Origin: an uncultured Bdellovibrio sp. | Lineage (GTDB): Bacteria; Bdellovibrionota; Bdellovibrionia; Bdellovibrionales; Bdellovibrionaceae | DNA: 9,011 nt | Reading direction: 5' to 3' | Assembly: GCA_946482355.1 (NCBI GenBank) | Contig: CAMLRE010000058.1 | Location: 1-9,011, forward strand | Shown: positions 6,694 through 9,011 of the stretch, one piece after another | Position numbering within the stretch: the first letter of the stretch is position 1 | How the letters are laid out: each line of letters opens with the position of its first letter | Made by a program: the position numbers and the translations under genes | The notes under the pieces: generated by a model | Told to the model about the DNA's origin: nothing | What the model saw: only the letters and a program-made list of their open reading frames with translations | Database searches by the model: none

Positions 6694-7341
6694 ATGAAGC
6701 AAAAAACGGCCGTCAGTAAAATTAATGCCCGCGGGGCACTTCTGGTGTTTCCGATTAATAATAAAAAAGAACCAGCGTCTTTGTGGTCAGAATTTTATCC
6801 AAAATCTAAAATGCGCTGGGAATGGGATTCAGACGGTGATGACCGCGTCGGTGATCTGTGGGCCTTAATGAAAAAGCTTTCAGATAGCCGCGAAGTCGTT
6901 TATTCAAAATGGTACCAGGGGCGCGCGACTTTTTTTTCGCGCAAGTTATTTACGGCGTTACTTCGAAAGTCGTTACACCAGTTTGATGAACCGCATATTT
7001 CACCTATAGCTAAAAACTTACTAGAAACTTTAGAAAGCGATTCGCCGTTATCAACAAAGCAGTTAAAGCAGCTCACTGATTTACGGGGTAAAGATAACGA
7101 ACGTTTTTATAATCGGGGAATGAAAGAGCTATTCTCTAAATTTTTAATCGTGGCCTTTGGTGAAGTTGATGATGGCGCATTTCCGTCGTTAGCTGTTGGC
7201 GCCACTAAAAATTTATATGAAGACCTTTTAAATGAAGCTCGTGATATGACTGACGTCCAGGCTGAGAAAATTATCGACGATTATTTGCCAGAAGGTAGTT
7301 TGTTTCGTAAATTTTTAGATAAAGCTCAGAGGGAAAAATGA
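6694..7341 (+). CDS. Conserved protein of uncertain function, possibly AlkZ/YcaQ-related
   Basis: The product is a 215-residue soluble protein with no signal peptide or membrane segment, rich in charged residues. Its N-terminal half has a distinctive L-W-S-E-F-Y-P (30-36), then W-E-W-D-x-D-G-D-D-R-V (42-52), D-L-W-A-L (54-58), and V-V-Y-S-K-W-Y-Q-G-R-A-T-F-F-S (68-82). A predicted helical part from about 85 to 215 includes L-S-T-K-Q-L-K-Q-L-T-D-L-R-G (118-131), which reads like a winged-helix segment. This recalls the proteins called AlkZ-related, distant relatives of the YcaQ interstrand-crosslink DNA glycosylases, but I cannot see the catalytic signature and hold the assignment weakly. It overlaps the next gene by four bases (ATGA) and follows the methyltransferase by seven, so the three are almost certainly cotranscribed and translationally coupled. 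Confidence 0.75.
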   Translation: MKQKTAVSKINARGALLVFPINNKKEPASLWSEFYPKSKMRWEWDSDGDDRVGDLWALMKKLSDSREVVYSKWYQGRATFFSRKLFTALLRKSLHQFDEPHISPIAKNLLETLESDSPLSTKQLKQLTDLRGKDNERFYNRGMKELFSKFLIVAFGEVDDGAFPSLAVGATKNLYEDLLNEARDMTDVQAEKIIDDYLPEGSLFRKFLDKAQREK

Positions 7342-7994
7342 AAACTGCAGTGATTATCGGGGCAACAGGTCTTGTTGGCACAGAATTAGTAAAAGCCTTA
7401 AGTTACAGCCAGCATTATGATAAAATTTATGTGATCGCGCGCCGAGCTGTTGAGTTTAGCGATAAAAAAATTGAAACCGTCGTTTTAGCTTTTGAAAATT
7501 TAGAACAGCAAAAGTTTCCTGCCGGAGCTGATTATTTCTGTGCTTTAGGAACAACGATTAAACAAGCCGGCTCACAAGAAGCTTTTCGTAAAGTTGATCA
7601 TGACTATGTTTTAAGTTTCGCAAAAGTAGCAAAAAACTGTGATGCGAATTCGTTTCATTTAGTTTCGGCGATGGGCGCAAGCTTATCTTCGACAAATTTC
7701 TATACGCGTGTAAAAGGCGAAACCGAAAAAGACGTGTTAGCTTTGCATTTAAAGAAAACTCGTATTTATCAACCAAGTTTATTAATCGGTACACGTGATA
7801 ACTTAGGCCAGCCTTCACGCTTAGGTGAAGAAATCGTAACAGCTGTTTATAAGAATGCTAAATTTTTATTTAAAGGCTTTATGAAAAAATACGAACCGAT
7901 CACCGCTGAAAAAGTCGCTCTAGCCATGGCTAAAAACGCAATTTCTGATTCAGCTAAAGATAAGATGATCGTTTCGAATAAAGAAATGCACTAA
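7338..7994 (+). CDS. TIP30/HTATIP2-like atypical short-chain dehydrogenase
   Basis: This 218-residue protein is an NAD(P)-binding Rossmann-fold protein of the atypical short-chain dehydrogenase group related to eukaryotic HTATIP2 (TIP30) and yeast Fmp52. The dinucleotide-binding motif G-A-T-G-L-V-G is at 8-14. The family hallmark F-C-A-L-G-T-T-x-K-x-A-G-S (67-79), then F-R-K-V-D-H-D-Y (83-90), is very clear. Ser110, Tyr122 and Lys126 (Y-x-x-x-K in FYTRVKGE) occupy the usual catalytic positions, and I-Y-Q-P-S-L-L-I-G (143-151) matches the family's conserved I-x-R-P-x-x-L-x-G. No substrate is established for bacterial members, so the reaction is unknown. The ATG overlaps the stop of the preceding gene (ATGA), and GAGGG at 7329-7333 serves as ribosome site. 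Its stop codon overlaps that of the convergent TetR gene. Confidence 0.9.
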   Translation: MKTAVIIGATGLVGTELVKALSYSQHYDKIYVIARRAVEFSDKKIETVVLAFENLEQQKFPAGADYFCALGTTIKQAGSQEAFRKVDHDYVLSFAKVAKNCDANSFHLVSAMGASLSSTNFYTRVKGETEKDVLALHLKKTRIYQPSLLIGTRDNLGQPSRLGEEIVTAVYKNAKFLFKGFMKKYEPITAEKVALAMAKNAISDSAKDKMIVSNKEMH

Positions 7995-8626
7995 GCCGAG
8001 ATGACTTCAAAGTATTGTTCTAATGAATCATATAAGGCGTGAAAAGCTTTTGGCTCATCTAAGCCTTTAAGCATTCCGTAAAAACCTTCGTGCGCCATCA
8101 CCACAAATTGGGCGACCTTTTTAGTGTTTACATCTTTTTTTAAAAAGCCATTGGCTTTGGCGCGGTTAAGATGTTTTTCGGTTTCATCAATCCAAAGGTT
8201 TAAAGCCGTTTGTAAACGTTTATGAAAACCCTTATCGACAGGCGACATCTCTTGTACCAGATTATTTAAAGGACATCCGAGCTTTAGGTGAGCCGGTGGA
8301 GAATTACCAATTAAGTTTTGCAACTGCTGAAGAATGCCATCTAAAGGGTTATCGAATTTTTCAAGCGGGGTAATCCAACGATCAATAATCATTGGGCTTA
8401 TCACATCTTCAACTAAGGCATAGCCTAAATCTAACTTTGTCGGAAAATGGTGGTAAAAAGCCCCCTTAGTCATCGACGTCTTTTTTACGATGTCATCAAC
8501 GCTAACCCCTTGGAAACCGCGCGAGAAAACCTCCATAAATGCCACATCTAGAATCTCTTTTCGAGACTTCTCGAGGTCGCGGGTTTGCTTTTTAGGGGCC
8601 TTGGTGGCCGGTTTCTTGCTTTTCAT
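7991..8626 (-). CDS. TetR/AcrR-family transcriptional repressor
   Basis: This is a 211-residue one-component regulator of normal family length. A lysine-rich N-terminal tail (about 1-20) precedes the TetR DNA-binding domain: I-L-D-V-A-F-x-x-F-x-x-x-G-F-x-G-V-S-V-D-D-I (25-46) and the recognition helix region S-M-T-K-G-A-F-Y-H-H-F (51-61) followed by K-x-D-L. The C-terminal ligand-binding part contains L-G-C-P-L-N-N-L-V-Q-E-M-S (116-128), typical of a TetR subgroup with the Gly-Cys-Pro/Leu-Leu motif; Cys118 could be a reactive-electrophile sensor, but that is inference. The gene is divergent from the SRPBCC protein gene, and a 20-bp palindrome lies between them, so it probably represses that gene and itself. 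No ribosome binding site precedes its ATG, and the best promoter predicts an almost leaderless transcript. Confidence 0.95.
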   Translation of the reverse strand: MKSKKPATKAPKKQTRDLEKSRKEILDVAFMEVFSRGFQGVSVDDIVKKTSMTKGAFYHHFPTKLDLGYALVEDVISPMIIDRWITPLEKFDNPLDGILQQLQNLIGNSPPAHLKLGCPLNNLVQEMSPVDKGFHKRLQTALNLWIDETEKHLNRAKANGFLKKDVNTKKVAQFVVMAHEGFYGMLKGLDEPKAFHALYDSLEQYFEVISA

Positions 8627-8635
8627 ACGTTTTAA

Positions 8636-8664
8636 AGTCTAGCAAATTTAGGGGGAGTTGACAA
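8636..8664 (-). promoter_or_regulatory. Candidate promoter of the TetR gene, possibly giving a leaderless mRNA
   Basis: On the minus strand TTGTCA (8664-8659, five of six to TTGACA) and TAGACT (8641-8636, four of six to TATAAT) are separated by 17 bases. Transcription would start near 8629, about three bases before the ATG at 8626, consistent with the lack of a Shine-Dalgarno sequence. The -35 box overlaps both the edge of the palindrome and the -35 box of the opposite promoter. Confidence 0.45.
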
Positions 8665-8685
8665 CATACTAATTAGTATGTTAAT
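8658..8685 (+). promoter_or_regulatory. Candidate promoter of the SRPBCC gene
   Basis: A perfect TTGACA (8658-8663) is followed after 16 bases by GTTAAT (8680-8685, four of six to TATAAT). This would give a leader of roughly 29 bases that carries the ribosome site AGAGGA at 8711-8716. The spacer is almost entirely filled by the palindrome, so a bound TetR dimer would block RNA polymerase. Confidence 0.5.
8663..8682. promoter_or_regulatory. 20-bp perfect palindrome, candidate TetR operator
   Basis: AACATACTAATTAGTATGTT is identical to its own reverse complement over all 20 bases. It lies in the 94-base gap between the divergent TetR and SRPBCC genes, inside the spacer of the SRPBCC promoter and touching the -35 boxes in both directions. 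Size, symmetry and location match operators bound by TetR dimers next to their own gene. Binding is inferred, not shown. Confidence 0.75.
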
Positions 8686-8720
8686 TTTTAATCAGATCTA
8701 AGTATAAGAAAGAGGAATTT

Positions 8721-9011
8721 ATGATCAAAAAGATTTTTTTAGGTTTAGTTATCGCGCTTATTGTGTTCTTAGGGTTTGTTTCAACCAGAGAGAGCAAGTT
8801 TCACTATGAAAAAAGCACGGTGATCAACGCGCCGGCTGAAAAAATTTATCCTTATATCAGCAATTTTAAAAACGGTTCTGCCTGGAATTCATTTGATCAA
8901 AAAGATCCTAATGTAAAACGCACTTTTACCGGTAATGACGGTGAAGTCGGTGCGAAAATGGAATTTGAAGGTAACCAAGAAGCCGGATCAGGTTATTTAG
9001 AAATGTTAAGT
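8721..9011 (+). CDS. Membrane-anchored SRPBCC-domain protein, C-terminus cut by window edge
   Basis: I translated this by hand: 97 codons are open from the ATG at 8721 to the window end. AGAGGA at 8711-8716 supports the start. Residues 5-20 are a single hydrophobic segment after Lys3-Lys4, so the protein is anchored in or exported through the inner membrane. From about residue 30 it reads E-K-S-T-V-I-N-A-P-A-E-K-I-Y-P-Y-I-S-N-F, then W-N-S-F and D-P-N-V-K-R-T-F-T-G, the start of an SRPBCC (START-like, polyketide cyclase/dehydrase) domain. That fold binds hydrophobic ligands in a deep cavity. The conserved I-N-A-P-x-E at 36-41 marks the first strand of the domain. The ligand is unknown. It is the likely main target of the divergent TetR repressor. 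Confidence 0.88.
   Translation, partial: MIKKIFLGLVIALIVFLGFVSTRESKFHYEKSTVINAPAEKIYPYISNFKNGSAWNSFDQKDPNVKRTFTGNDGEVGAKMEFEGNQEAGSGYLEMLS

Noticed and set aside
7558..7818. Minus-strand open frame of 86 codons inside the dehydrogenase gene
   Set aside because: It is antisense to strongly conserved TIP30-like motifs and shows no recognisable protein features.

Overview
The window is a gene-dense, AT-leaning stretch of bacterial chromosome. It looks like a predatory or free-living member of the Bdellovibrionota (Bdellovibrio-like). That placement is an inference from the overall protein style, the many exported proteins and the mix of an S1/P1 nuclease, a copper-amine-oxidase-like protein and a DUF3943 protein; no rRNA or other taxonomic marker is present. 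There are ten protein-coding genes, two of them cut by the window edges. I see no RNA genes, insertion sequences, CRISPR arrays or phage genes, and no gene-free stretch longer than about 200 bases.

Left part (1-3961) is dominated by exported proteins. A DUF3943 protein (minus strand, C-terminus outside the window) is divergent from a small secreted eight-cysteine protein (740-1297). Next comes an S1/P1-type zinc nuclease whose natural start at 1418 has a strong ribosome binding site, but whose signal-peptide segment contains an in-frame TAA at 1457-1459. It ends tail-to-tail, three bases from a secreted copper-amine-oxidase-like protein (3961-2381, minus). That protein keeps the copper histidines and the cofactor tyrosine position but appears to lack the catalytic aspartate.

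Middle (4021-5907, minus): ftsH, the membrane AAA+ zinc protease, lies 59 bases upstream of the oxidase-like gene in the same direction. A perfect 9-bp inverted repeat between them overlaps the oxidase-like gene's ribosome binding site.

Right part (6048-7994, plus) is a compact three-gene operon: a TrmN6-like N6-adenine methyltransferase, a conserved protein of uncertain function, and a TIP30/HTATIP2-like atypical short-chain dehydrogenase. It meets a TetR repressor gene (8626-7991, minus) with overlapping stop codons. The repressor is divergent from an SRPBCC-domain membrane-anchored protein (8721 to the window end). Their 94-base shared region holds a 20-bp perfect palindrome between promoter elements, a clear candidate operator for a self-contained regulatory switch.

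Most of the window is ordinary housekeeping and accessory content. The points that deserve a second look are the interrupted nuclease, the degenerate oxidase active site with its ribosome-site hairpin, the TetR palindrome with overlapping -35 boxes, and the internal repeat in the eight-cysteine protein.
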